DNA from: Marixanthotalea marina
GTDB lineage: Bacteria; Bacteroidota; Bacteroidia; Flavobacteriales; Flavobacteriaceae
Assembly: GCA_018883545.1 (NCBI GenBank)
Contig: JAHLEH010000013.1
Coordinates: forward strand, 1 to 40,779
DNA: 40,779 bases
Reading direction: 5' to 3'
The notes under the pieces are model-generated. The model did not search any database. It saw only the letters and a list, made by a program, of their open reading frames with translations, and was not told the origin of the DNA. Positions 25,874 to 33,755 of the stretch are shown piece by piece (the first letter of the stretch is position 1; each line of letters opens with the position of its first letter). The position numbers and the translations under genes were made by a program.

Positions 25874-26167
25874 TTAATCTTCTTCAGGTTCTACAATGGC
25901 ATCGATGGCTTCGGCCAACTTAAAATCCAAATCGGTGACGCCTTTCGCACTGTGGGTAGATAATGCAATGGTCAATACATTATAGGTGTTGCTCCAATCG
26001 GGATGGTGGTTTAAAGCTTCGCACTCAAAAGCGATACGGCTCATGGCACTAAAGCAATCCTTGAAATTTTCAAATTCCAATTCCACATGAATGGCATCAT
26101 CATAATAATCCCACTCCGGAAAGCGAAGCAATCGCATTTTTATGTCTTCTTCTGATAATTTATTCAT
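25874..26167 (-). CDS. phhB: Pterin-4a-carbinolamine dehydratase
   Basis: 97 residues, the usual size. The signature is EALNHHPDWSNTYNVLTIALSTH (positions about 51-73), containing the catalytic His-His pair, followed by GVTDLDFKLAEAID. The enzyme dehydrates 4a-hydroxytetrahydropterin formed by aromatic amino acid hydroxylases, so an organism with this gene often has phenylalanine hydroxylase; none is in this window. Some members also act in moco-related pterin metabolism. It lies between yebC and an RmlD-like reductase, with gaps of about 105 and 53 bases, so operon membership is uncertain. Confidence 0.93.
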   Translation of the reverse strand: MNKLSEEDIKMRLLRFPEWDYYDDAIHVELEFENFKDCFSAMSRIAFECEALNHHPDWSNTYNVLTIALSTHSAKGVTDLDFKLAEAIDAIVEPEED

Positions 26168-26220
26168 TTTTTAAAGTTTTATGTTAAGAGACTACAAGTT
26201 AATTATTTTGATGTGTTTAA

Positions 26221-27063
26221 TCAATTATTTAATTCTGAAATAACATCCTGACTCAATAACTGCAAATGTTTGGGCAATAGATTTTGCTTTGGAAGTACGG
26301 CGAGATACCTGTCTTCATTGGTGGTATAAACCTTTTTGTAAATTACTTTTTTGTTTTGGTTGAACTGCGCCACCATATCTTTAACAAAATCGTCGTGGTG
26401 CACTAAGTCGGTACTGCCAAGATGGTACACGCCATATTTATTGCGATTAATGATGTAATGTATTTGTTGGGTGACTTTAGAATCGCAAGTAACGTTTAAA
26501 ATAAGGTTGGGGAATACTTCTATAGGCTCCTTGTCTTTTAAATTCTGGAGAATTTCAAAAATTCTGGGTGATTGCTTGCCGAACACCATAGGCAACCTTA
26601 AAATAGCCACTTGACGCTTAGGTAATCGTAAAAGCATATTTTCAATTTTTATTTTGAAATGGCCATAAACACTATGGCTGAGTGTTTTATCGTCTTCATA
26701 ACTGGGGTATTTGCTATACGCATCAAACACATTGGCAGATGATAGAAAAATAAGCTTGGTTTTATGCTCCAACATGTACTCTGCGACGTGCGTATGCGCA
26801 ATAACCTGAGCCGAAAAATCGCCTCTTAGCGCCGAAATAATAATGGTGGGTTTGGTGGCATTTAGGATTTCATAAATATCATCTTCCTCTACTACATAGT
26901 TAAAGAAATGCTTGTTTTTTTCCAGTTGTTTGTTTGGAGTGCGGTAAGTGCCAAAGGTTTTGAAGTAGGAGCAGAGCTCTTTATAAATGGCACCGCCCAA
27001 AAAACCACTGGCACCTAAAATTAATATGGTATGTTTTTTTCCTCCGTCTCCCAGCACTTTCAT
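26221..27063 (-). CDS. NAD(P)-dependent sugar reductase/epimerase, RmlD-like SDR
   Basis: 280 residues of the extended short-chain dehydrogenase family. The nucleotide-binding motif is LILGASGFLGGAI near residue 14, the LIFLSSANVFDAYS strand carries the catalytic Ser region, and the YxxxK pair is YGHFK (about residue 132). The pattern RLPMVFGKQSPR resembles RmlD (dTDP-4-dehydrorhamnose reductase) and related proteins. No other rhamnose genes are nearby, so the name is not justified. Ten bases after gcvT, probably on the same transcript. Confidence 0.8.
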   Translation of the reverse strand: MKVLGDGGKKHTILILGASGFLGGAIYKELCSYFKTFGTYRTPNKQLEKNKHFFNYVVEEDDIYEILNATKPTIIISALRGDFSAQVIAHTHVAEYMLEHKTKLIFLSSANVFDAYSKYPSYEDDKTLSHSVYGHFKIKIENMLLRLPKRQVAILRLPMVFGKQSPRIFEILQNLKDKEPIEVFPNLILNVTCDSKVTQQIHYIINRNKYGVYHLGSTDLVHHDDFVKDMVAQFNQNKKVIYKKVYTTNEDRYLAVLPKQNLLPKHLQLLSQDVISELNN

Positions 27064-27073
27064 TTTAATGAGG

Positions 27074-28156
27074 TTATTCCTTATAAAAAGGCAGTTTTAC
27101 AATGGTGGCTGGTATGGCGTTTTTGCGTATTTGAATGTATATTTTGCTTCCTGTTTTAGAAAATGCGGTTGGTACATATCCCAAGCCAATGCCTTTTCCT
27201 AAACTGGGCGACATAGTGCCTGATGTAACTTCTCCAATTTTGTGACCTTCAGCATCTACAATATCATAACCATGTCGGGGAATACCGCGTTCATCCAATT
27301 CAAAACCGACCAATTTACGTTTGGGGCCTACTTCTTTTTCCTTTTTTAAAGCTTCCCAATTGGTGAATTCTTTTGTGAATTTTGTTATCCAACCCAATCC
27401 AGCCTCAATGGGCGAAGTGGTATCATCAATATCATTCCCGTATAGGCAATAGCCCATTTCCAATCGTAAGGTATCGCGTGCAGCCAAACCTATGGGTTTA
27501 ATGCCATAATTGGCACCAGCCTCGAATACTTTACCCCAAATTTGTTTTACTTCGCTGTTCTTGCAATAGATTTCAAAACCACCGCTACCGGTATAACCTG
27601 TTGCCGATATAATTACATGTTCAATACCCGCAAAATCGGCCACAACAAAGTTGTAAAAATCGATACTCGATAAATCGTAACTTGATAAGGATAGCATAGC
27701 TTCAACTGCTTTTGGTCCCTGTATCGCCAAAAGGGAATAATCATCACTCAAGTTCCGCATAACTGCACCCACATCGTTTTTAGATTGTATCCAGTTCCAG
27801 TCTTTTTCAATATTACTAGCGTTTACTACTAACAAATAGGTGTTTTCTTTAACACGATATACAATTAAATCGTCTACAATACCACCATTATCATTGGGTA
27901 AGCAACTGTATTGCGCTTTGCCAATGCTCAATTTGGAAGCATCGTTGCTGGTTACTTTTTGAATCAACTCTAAAGCATGTTCCCCTTCAATTAAAAACTC
28001 GCCCATGTGTGATACATCAAACACGCCCACAGCGTTTCTTACCGTTTCGTGTTCTATAGTAACGCCTTCGTACTGAACGGGCATATTAAAACCTGCAAAA
28101 GGTACCATTTTGGCTCCCAAAGCTTCGTGTGTGGCGGTTAAGGCGGTGTTTTTCAT
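27074..28156 (-). CDS. gcvT: Aminomethyltransferase, glycine cleavage T protein
   Basis: Transfers the methylene group from the aminomethyl-lipoyl H protein to tetrahydrofolate and releases ammonia. 360 residues, typical length. Signatures include [32 protein letters not shown]-like folate contacts, [12 protein letters not shown] and the C-terminal barrel beginning [19 protein letters not shown]. gcvH and gcvP are not adjacent, which is common in Bacteroidota. The start ATG overlaps the stop of a 51-residue membrane-protein ORF (ATGA at 28153-28156), suggesting coupled translation. Confidence 0.97.
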   Translation of the reverse strand: MKNTALTATHEALGAKMVPFAGFNMPVQYEGVTIEHETVRNAVGVFDVSHMGEFLIEGEHALELIQKVTSNDASKLSIGKAQYSCLPNDNGGIVDDLIVYRVKENTYLLVVNASNIEKDWNWIQSKNDVGAVMRNLSDDYSLLAIQGPKAVEAMLSLSSYDLSSIDFYNFVVADFAGIEHVIISATGYTGSGGFEIYCKNSEVKQIWGKVFEAGANYGIKPIGLAARDTLRLEMGYCLYGNDIDDTTSPIEAGLGWITKFTKEFTNWEALKKEKEVGPKRKLVGFELDERGIPRHGYDIVDAEGHKIGEVTSGTMSPSLGKGIGLGYVPTAFSKTGSKIYIQIRKNAIPATIVKLPFYKE

Positions 28157-28308
28157 TTAAAATCTTTAGTTAAAAAATAAACAATAACAAGACAAATTAT
28201 TAAAATGGAATAGCCAGCAATAAGAGCATATCTATTTTTTAATGAATGAACAATGCATTCAATAGAATTGCCAAAAAACTTAATTATTCCAACTAAAATA
28301 TCTTCCAT
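28153..28308 (-). CDS. Small membrane protein upstream of gcvT (51 aa)
   Basis: ATG at 28308 to TGA at 28153, 51 residues. An amphipathic N-terminal part ([20 protein letters not shown]) is followed by a basic linker HSLKNRY, one clear transmembrane helix ([19 protein letters not shown]) and a short basic tail TKDFK. The TGA overlaps the gcvT ATG as ATGA, and an exact -7 element lies 14 bases upstream at 28322-28329. This spacing argues for a real first cistron. No family is recognised. It is short enough to be missed by standard length cut-offs. Membrane location is predicted from hydrophobicity only. Confidence 0.65.
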   Translation of the reverse strand: MEDILVGIIKFFGNSIECIVHSLKNRYALIAGYSILIICLVIVYFLTKDFK

Positions 28309-28321
28309 GGTTTTGAATACC

Positions 28322-28329
28322 CAAAAGTA
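28322..28329 (-). promoter_or_regulatory. -7 promoter element for the sORF-gcvT transcript
   Basis: On the minus strand the sequence is TACTTTTG, an exact TAnnTTTG. It predicts a start near 28316 and a leader of only about eight bases before the sORF ATG at 28308. Confidence 0.5.
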
Positions 28330-28429
28330 TTGAAATTATATGAAATACGATAAGAAAGTGTTAAGTGAGATTATTGGGGATGGTTTGATTTTAAAGGTTT
28401 GTTTTTGGTTTCGTTGTGAACTTTTCCAA

Positions 28430-28477
28430 CGGAAATGTCCGCCTAATCCTAAAGACAGTTAATTTTAGGAATTTCCG
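28430..28477. repeat. Nested inverted repeat in the gap between the gcvT promoter and the barrel gene
   Basis: Outer arms CGGAAAT (28430-28436) and ATTTCCG (28471-28477) enclose inner arms CCTAAA (28448-28453) and TTTAGG (28464-28469). The two stems could stack with an asymmetric internal loop. There is no T tract beyond it, so it is not a typical terminator. It sits 52 bases past the stop of the minus-strand barrel gene. The remaining bases of the 220-base gap show nothing else. Confidence 0.35.
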
Positions 28478-28528
28478 CATGTAAATTCAGATCCTAATTA
28501 ATTATAGAATTTGTTGACTGTAGTTTTT

Positions 28529-29185
28529 TTATTCAAACTCCCACCTTATGAATGGTCCAAAGTTATTACTGAATACCTTATTTGGCCCAGACCATTCAAA
28601 GTTTCCGCCTAATCCAAAAATGAAGTCCTTTTTTTGTAGGCCAACTCTTAAATATGCATTACTGATGTTGTGCTCGTTATCATTAAGGCTTATATTATGA
28701 ATAAACTGCAATCTTGAATAGAATTTCCATTTTTCACTTATACCTGGATGGTATTCATATAGGCCAAATAACTTAGCATCTAGACTCTCATTAACAAAAA
28801 AGGATAAATTGGTTACTGCAAGAAACTTTTTATTAGCAAAGCTATGTTTAGGACCAAGAATAGGTGAAAAGCCTGAAAAAGAATTAAAATCTATTCCAGT
28901 CATTACTCCAAATCCATTACTAAAATTATATCCCACTTGTGAAATAATAACGGCGCTATTTTCCGCTGTATTGTTTTCGTAGTTGGCCGAATAAGTGGCT
29001 AGACCAAAAAAATCAAACTTACTAGTTGGGTTAAAAAACTTTTTTATAATAAATTGAGAATACACTTCTTTATGTCCAATCATTATTTCTACAGGAACTG
29101 GTGGTTCAGGATTTTGACCAAATACAGGAGAAGTTCCAAAAGTCAATATTAATTGTATCGCTAATAAAATCTTTAGTGTTTTCAT
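28529..29185 (-). CDS. Predicted outer-membrane beta-barrel protein
   Basis: 218 residues. A Sec signal peptide (MKTLKILLAIQLILTF followed by SPVFGQ) leads into alternating beta-strand segments such as KFDFFGLATYSANYE, VIISQVGYNFSNGFGVMTG, KFYSRLQFIHNISL and the terminal strand FGPFIRWEFE. The terminal aromatic-rich strand suggests outer-membrane insertion. The family is not recognised. It lies 68 bases downstream of a Crp/Fnr-type regulator in the same orientation, so the regulator may control it. The function is unknown. Confidence 0.7.
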   Translation of the reverse strand: MKTLKILLAIQLILTFGTSPVFGQNPEPPVPVEIMIGHKEVYSQFIIKKFFNPTSKFDFFGLATYSANYENNTAENSAVIISQVGYNFSNGFGVMTGIDFNSFSGFSPILGPKHSFANKKFLAVTNLSFFVNESLDAKLFGLYEYHPGISEKWKFYSRLQFIHNISLNDNEHNISNAYLRVGLQKKDFIFGLGGNFEWSGPNKVFSNNFGPFIRWEFE

Positions 29186-29253
29186 AATTGGAATTAATGT
29201 TTTGGGCTAAACTATTAATCTCAGGAATGAAAAACATTGCTTTAGGGCAACAT

Positions 29254-29823
29254 TTAAAGTTTTGATTTTAAACGACTTAATGTGTAGGGCGTTATACCTA
29301 AATATGAAGCAATTATTTTATTTGGTAATCGGGAAAGAATTCTAGGTTGGTATGCCATTAACCATTTCAACCTTTTTAAAGTATCTTCACCTTGGAAGTT
29401 ATAAATCCTTTTTACTGAAGTTATATACGCCATTTCAAGTATATCCATATACACTGCATTAATAGACGGTTCATTAATCTTTAAATGCTGAAAATCTTTT
29501 TTGTTTACAAAAAGTATTTCTGATTTTTCTATTGCTTGGATATTATCTTTTGCTGGTTCTGAAGTAATAAAACTAGTTAAATCTGTTCCAAATTTTCCTT
29601 CAAAAGCGAAATATCTAGTTAGCTCTTTTCCTTCTTCATTGAGATGATAAAGCCGTAAACACCCGCTATTGACAAAAAATAATTTATCACATATCTGGCC
29701 TTGCTTAAGAAGAAGTTCTTTTTTCTTTAAGTTTGCGAATTTGAAATAATGTGCAAATTCATCGAATTTTTTTCTATCAATAGTAGTTTTTTCGTTTATG
29801 TACTCAAATAGTGCAGAATGCAT
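29254..29823 (-). CDS. Crp/Fnr family transcription regulator
   Basis: 189 residues. The N-terminal cyclic-nucleotide-binding-like jelly roll has KKELLLKQGQICDKLFFVNSG and LYHLNEEGKELTRYFAFEG. The C-terminal helix-turn-helix is short and ends with the recognition helix IASYLGITPYTLSRLKSKL. This length and ending are typical of the small Bacteroidota Crp branch. The arginine and glutamate needed for cAMP binding are not evident, so the ligand is unknown. It probably controls the neighbouring barrel gene or itself. Position-specific operators were not identified. Confidence 0.9.
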   Translation of the reverse strand: MHSALFEYINEKTTIDRKKFDEFAHYFKFANLKKKELLLKQGQICDKLFFVNSGCLRLYHLNEEGKELTRYFAFEGKFGTDLTSFITSEPAKDNIQAIEKSEILFVNKKDFQHLKINEPSINAVYMDILEMAYITSVKRIYNFQGEDTLKRLKWLMAYQPRILSRLPNKIIASYLGITPYTLSRLKSKL

Positions 29824-29947
29824 ATAATAAATGACTAATCTCTTTAAAAATTACAGCTAACTATAATGACATCGATTGTTTTAATGATTTAAAACAGTAG
29901 CTAAATAGAGTTAGCATATTTTTTCTACAAAGTCAATAAATAACTCA

Positions 29948-31048
29948 TTATCTTTTAACCGAAAACCTATAAACAGTTCTAGATTTATAAGGCTTTTCGG
30001 GAGTTAAAACCGTACTGGGAAAATTAGGCTTGTTGGGACTGTCTGGAAAATGTTGGGTTTCCAATGCCAAGGCTGAACGTGAGTTTTCGGGCATTTCGCC
30101 TGTTTCTTTGTAACGTGTCCACCCACGGCTATTACCTGAATAAAACTGTAAGCCCGGTTCGTCTGTAATCACTTCCATCACGCGGCCACTTTCAGGGGCG
30201 TATAAGGTAGCGGCTATACTGGCATTGCTATCCAGCACATAATTATGATCGTATCCTCTAAATGGGACATCCTCAAAAGGAACTCCAATGTGTTCGCCAA
30301 TGGTGTGTGGTGTTGTAAAATCAAAAGGCGTGTCTTTTACAGGTTTAATCTCGCCTGTGGGGATCAATGTATTATCCACAGGTGTATAATTGCTGGCATT
30401 TATGGTTAGAATATGCTCTTGAATAAACCCTTGTCCGGTACCATTTAGATTAAAATAGGCGTGGTTGGTGATATTGAAAACCGTTTTTTTATCGGTAGTA
30501 GCTAAATAATCGATAACAATTTCGTTGTCATTGGTCCATGTGTAGGTTACATGGGTTGTTACAGTACCTGGAAAACCAGCTTCCATATCGGGGCTTATAT
30601 ACGTAAAAGTAACACTTGGTGCATCACTGTCATTGACAATTTTAGAATCCCACACTTGGGCAAACCAACCTTCTGGGCCACCGTGCAAGGTATTCGGACG
30701 GTTATTAACGGGTAGGGAATAGGTCTGGCCATCTAAAGTAAAACTGGCATTGGCAATGCGGTTTGCATAACGCCCCACCGTTGCACCGCCAAAAGCGTCG
30801 CCTTTCACAATGGTCTCTAGAGTGTTCCCACCTGTGGTGACGTTTTCAACAACACCATCTTTATCGGGGACTTCTATGGCCACAATGCGTGCGCCATAAT
30901 TGGTAAGTTTTAATAGGTTCCCTGCTTTATTCGTTAAAGTAAATAGTTGTACTTCTTTGCCGTTATGTTCGCCTAAATCTTTTTTGGTTGTTTGTGCCAT
31001 AACAATGTTGCAAATTAAAAATGCTGCGACAATTAGTTTAGTTTTCAT
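29948..31048 (-). CDS. galM: Aldose 1-epimerase with signal peptide
   Basis: Interconverts alpha and beta anomers of aldoses. 366 residues with an N-terminal signal peptide (MKTKLIVAAFLICNIVMAQ), so it acts in the periplasm, unlike the cytoplasmic E. coli enzyme. Family blocks include LTNYGARIVAIEVPD, GRYANRIANASFTL and NTLHGGPEGW. A conserved His lies in NITNHAYFNLNG and the general-base Glu in the C-terminal region LALETQHFPDSPN. Exported GalM proteins are frequent in polysaccharide-degrading Bacteroidota, though no polysaccharide utilisation locus is visible here. Monocistronic by spacing. Confidence 0.93.
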   Translation of the reverse strand: MKTKLIVAAFLICNIVMAQTTKKDLGEHNGKEVQLFTLTNKAGNLLKLTNYGARIVAIEVPDKDGVVENVTTGGNTLETIVKGDAFGGATVGRYANRIANASFTLDGQTYSLPVNNRPNTLHGGPEGWFAQVWDSKIVNDSDAPSVTFTYISPDMEAGFPGTVTTHVTYTWTNDNEIVIDYLATTDKKTVFNITNHAYFNLNGTGQGFIQEHILTINASNYTPVDNTLIPTGEIKPVKDTPFDFTTPHTIGEHIGVPFEDVPFRGYDHNYVLDSNASIAATLYAPESGRVMEVITDEPGLQFYSGNSRGWTRYKETGEMPENSRSALALETQHFPDSPNKPNFPSTVLTPEKPYKSRTVYRFSVKR

Positions 31049-31145
31049 ATTGAATAGTTGGAAATAATATATTGATTAATCTTAATTACAAGTGGTTAGC
31101 CAAGGTATTGTTTTTTTATAAAAAGTGAAAGCCACTAAAGCTAAT

Positions 31146-31382
31146 TTATGCTTTTTTATATTTTATAAGGGAATACAGAGAGACTAGCGTCCAAATGCCC
31201 TCTAAAACAATAAAAGGCCAGTATTTTAGAAGTACAGACGCTGTACATGCCATAGCTGCACCGACTAAATTCAGCAAAATAAACACTAAACTTTTGTTGG
31301 GTATTTTCTCAATGGCATTTAAAAAATAGGCCAATAGTATTTGAAAAACACCAATGAAACCAATCCAATCTACAAATGTCAT
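31146..31382 (-). CDS. Small membrane protein (CBU_0592-like)
   Basis: 78 residues with three hydrophobic helices: MTFVDWIGFIGVFQILLAYF, then SLVFILLNLVGAAMACTASV, then YWPFIVLEGIWTLVSLYSLI. The DWIG start and the central NLVGA stretch resemble a small integral membrane family I remember as CBU_0592; this assignment is from memory. It begins six bases after the thrC stop and is probably at the end of the same transcript. A role in amino acid metabolism is not implied by its sequence. Confidence 0.7.
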   Translation of the reverse strand: MTFVDWIGFIGVFQILLAYFLNAIEKIPNKSLVFILLNLVGAAMACTASVLLKYWPFIVLEGIWTLVSLYSLIKYKKA

Positions 31383-31388
31383 TTTAAT

Positions 31389-32687
31389 TTATGTTAGAAG
31401 AAAATGTTTTAAATCTTCATAAGTAGAAATCTTAACGGAAACTTTGTCCTTATCCATAACCGACTGAATTTGTTCGGGAAGCGGTTGTTTTTCCTTAACG
31501 ACTTCTTCAACAACATCTAAAAACTTGGTAGGGTGGGCAGTTTCCAAAAACACACAGTGGGCATCAGGATCAGGATTTTCTTTTAAATAAGCATTACAAC
31601 CTAGATAGCCAACAGCTCCGTGTGGATCTGCCACATAATTGTAGTTGTTGAACATTTCCAACATGGCTTCTTTGGTTTTATCGTCGGTAAAACTATAAGA
31701 AGATAAGTTGTCCTTAAGCGTTTCAAAGTTGTTTTTGTAAATTTCCTGAATACGAACAAAGTTGCTTGGAGCTCCCACATCCATAGCATTGCTGATGGTT
31801 TGTACAGATGGTTTTGGTTCGTATAATTGTGATATTAAATAGCGGGTCACCACATTATTGGCATTGTTGGCCGCTACAAAATGATGCACCGGCAAGCCTA
31901 ATTGTTGCGCCATCATACCTGCACAAATATTTCCAAAATTGCCACTAGGTACAGTAAATACAATATTTTTATATGTCTTATGAAGCTGTTTATAAGCAAA
32001 CATAAAGTAAAACAATTGTGGCAACCACCGCGCTACATTTATGGAGTTGGCAGAGGTTAACTGCATTTTGCTAGTTAGGTTTTCATCCAAAAAGGCAGTT
32101 TTTACCATGGCTTGGCAGTCGTCGAACGTGCCATGAATTTCCAATGCTTTTATGTTTTGTCCAAGCGTGGTCAATTGTTTTTCTTGAATGTCGCTTACTT
32201 TACCACTGGGATAAAGAATGACTACATTTACACCTTTAACGCCTAAAAAGCCATTGGCTACAGCACCACCGGTATCGCCGGAAGTTGCTACCAATACCGT
32301 TACTTCCCTGTCATTATTTTGATTGAAATACCCCAGACAACGTGCCATAAAACGGGCGCCAACATCTTTAAAAGCCATTGTAGGCCCGTGGAATAATTCT
32401 AATGTTGAGATATGGTCGTTTAGTTTAACCACAGGAAAATCGAACGACAGAGTTTCTTCAACAATAGTTTTTAAAATAGCGTCTGGAATCCCCGGACTTA
32501 CAAATTGTTTAATGGCTTCAAACGCTATATCAACATTTGATAAGTTGTCGATGTTTTCAAAAAATTCCTTAGATAATGGTGTAATGCTTTCAGGAAAATA
32601 GAGTCCTTTATCGGGAGCCAATCCTTTAATCACCGCATCTTTAAACGTGGTGTTTGGTGCTTTATGGTTTAAACTATAGTAGTTCAT
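31389..32687 (-). CDS. thrC: Threonine synthase
   Basis: PLP enzyme converting O-phosphohomoserine to threonine. 432 residues, the class represented by the E. coli and yeast enzymes. It opens with MNYYSLNHKAPNTTFKDAV. The PLP lysine lies in HGPTMAFKDVGARF, and the phosphate-binding and cofactor loop is VATSGDTGGAVANGF. Third enzyme of the thrA-thrB-thrC set. The gap to thrB carries an inverted repeat (32724-32826), so its expression relative to thrAB may be modulated. Confidence 0.97.
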   Translation of the reverse strand: MNYYSLNHKAPNTTFKDAVIKGLAPDKGLYFPESITPLSKEFFENIDNLSNVDIAFEAIKQFVSPGIPDAILKTIVEETLSFDFPVVKLNDHISTLELFHGPTMAFKDVGARFMARCLGYFNQNNDREVTVLVATSGDTGGAVANGFLGVKGVNVVILYPSGKVSDIQEKQLTTLGQNIKALEIHGTFDDCQAMVKTAFLDENLTSKMQLTSANSINVARWLPQLFYFMFAYKQLHKTYKNIVFTVPSGNFGNICAGMMAQQLGLPVHHFVAANNANNVVTRYLISQLYEPKPSVQTISNAMDVGAPSNFVRIQEIYKNNFETLKDNLSSYSFTDDKTKEAMLEMFNNYNYVADPHGAVGYLGCNAYLKENPDPDAHCVFLETAHPTKFLDVVEEVVKEKQPLPEQIQSVMDKDKVSVKISTYEDLKHFLLT

Positions 32688-32723
32688 TTTGCTTATAATA
32701 TTTACAACCTAGCTTTCTGTTAC

Positions 32724-32826
32724 GTCATTACGAGCGTAATAAAATGAAGCGTGGTAATCTTTTCTATTTTTAATATAAATTAAACAGATTGCTTCATCAC
32801 GCAAATAAGCGTGATCCGCAATGGAC
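32724..32826. repeat. REP-like inverted repeat in the thrB-thrC gap
   Basis: The left unit begins GTCATTACGAGCG and ends GAAGCGTGGTAATCT (32724-32760). The right unit begins AGATTGCTTCATCACGC and ends GCAATGGAC (32786-32826). The two are imperfect reverse complements around an AT-rich centre of about 25 bases. The wording resembles the GTCATTGCGAGGAACGAAG...GAAGCAATCT family of short intergenic repeats that I remember as common in Bacteroidota. It would form a long cruciform or RNA hairpin between thrB and thrC. Confidence 0.65.
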
Positions 32827-32830
32827 GATC

Positions 32831-33754
32831 TTATAACACTTTTATGCCCTCGGTATTAATTTTAGATACATGGATATCGAAATCTATACCAGTATTAGAA
32901 TATATTTTTTTCATTGCATCTTTCACGTTTTTAGATATTTCTAAGCTATTACTTAATGAAAAAATTGAAGGACCTGAACCTGAAATACCAGCACCCAAAG
33001 CACCTGCTTCAATAGTAGCATTTTTTACATCTTGATAGTGTGGAATGAGTTTGCTTCTGTGTGGCTCTACAATAACGTCACTTAATGATGATTTTATCAA
33101 TTCGTAATCACTGGTGTGCAAACTGTGGATTAAACTTCCAAAATTGGCCCACTGCGTAATGGCATCTGTTAGCGCTACTTCTTTTGGTAAAATAGCCCTA
33201 GCTTCTGATGTTTTTATTTCAATTTGTGGATGAATAATCGTTGCATACAAATTACTTGGTGTTGGGATTTCTAAAATTTGTAACGGACTTAAACTTTTAA
33301 CCAACGTGAAACCACCAAAAAGGGCAGGCGCCAGGTTATCGGCATGCTCACTTTTACTGGCCATAGCCTCGCCTTTAATTGCAAAGGCTGTGAGTTCTGT
33401 TTTATTAAAAGGTCTTCCCAAGAGTTCGTTCATACCAAAAACACTGCCAACGGCACTAGCAGCACTGCTACCAATACCACTACCGGGCTTAATTTTTTTG
33501 TTGATTTCAATTTCAAACCCAAAATCTAAATCCAATGCGTTGTACATGGCCAATGCCGATACACCAGCAACGTTCAATTCGGCTTCATACGGCAAGTCAA
33601 AACCTTCAACTTTAGTAATAAAAATGCCTTTTTTGTCCGTTTTTCTAATGACCATGGTGTCGCCTACGCTGTCTAAGCAAAATCCCAGTACATCAAAGCC
33701 ACAAGACACATTGGCAACAGTAGCTGGCGAAAATATCTTTATTTCGTTCATCAT
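32831..33754 (-). CDS. thrB: Homoserine kinase
   Basis: GHMP-family kinase phosphorylating homoserine. About 307 residues from ATG 33754; the frame extends upstream to 33787 inside thrA, but 33754 is one base after the thrA stop and gives MMNEIKIFSPATVANVSCGF, the expected family start. The GHMP ATP-binding loop PGSGIGSSAASAVGSVFGMN is intact near residue 90, and the C-terminal GAGISGSGPSIFSL motif is present. Cotranscribed with thrA. Confidence 0.96.
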   Translation of the reverse strand: MMNEIKIFSPATVANVSCGFDVLGFCLDSVGDTMVIRKTDKKGIFITKVEGFDLPYEAELNVAGVSALAMYNALDLDFGFEIEINKKIKPGSGIGSSAASAVGSVFGMNELLGRPFNKTELTAFAIKGEAMASKSEHADNLAPALFGGFTLVKSLSPLQILEIPTPSNLYATIIHPQIEIKTSEARAILPKEVALTDAITQWANFGSLIHSLHTSDYELIKSSLSDVIVEPHRSKLIPHYQDVKNATIEAGALGAGISGSGPSIFSLSNSLEISKNVKDAMKKIYSNTGIDFDIHVSKINTEGIKVL

Positions 33755-33755
33755 A

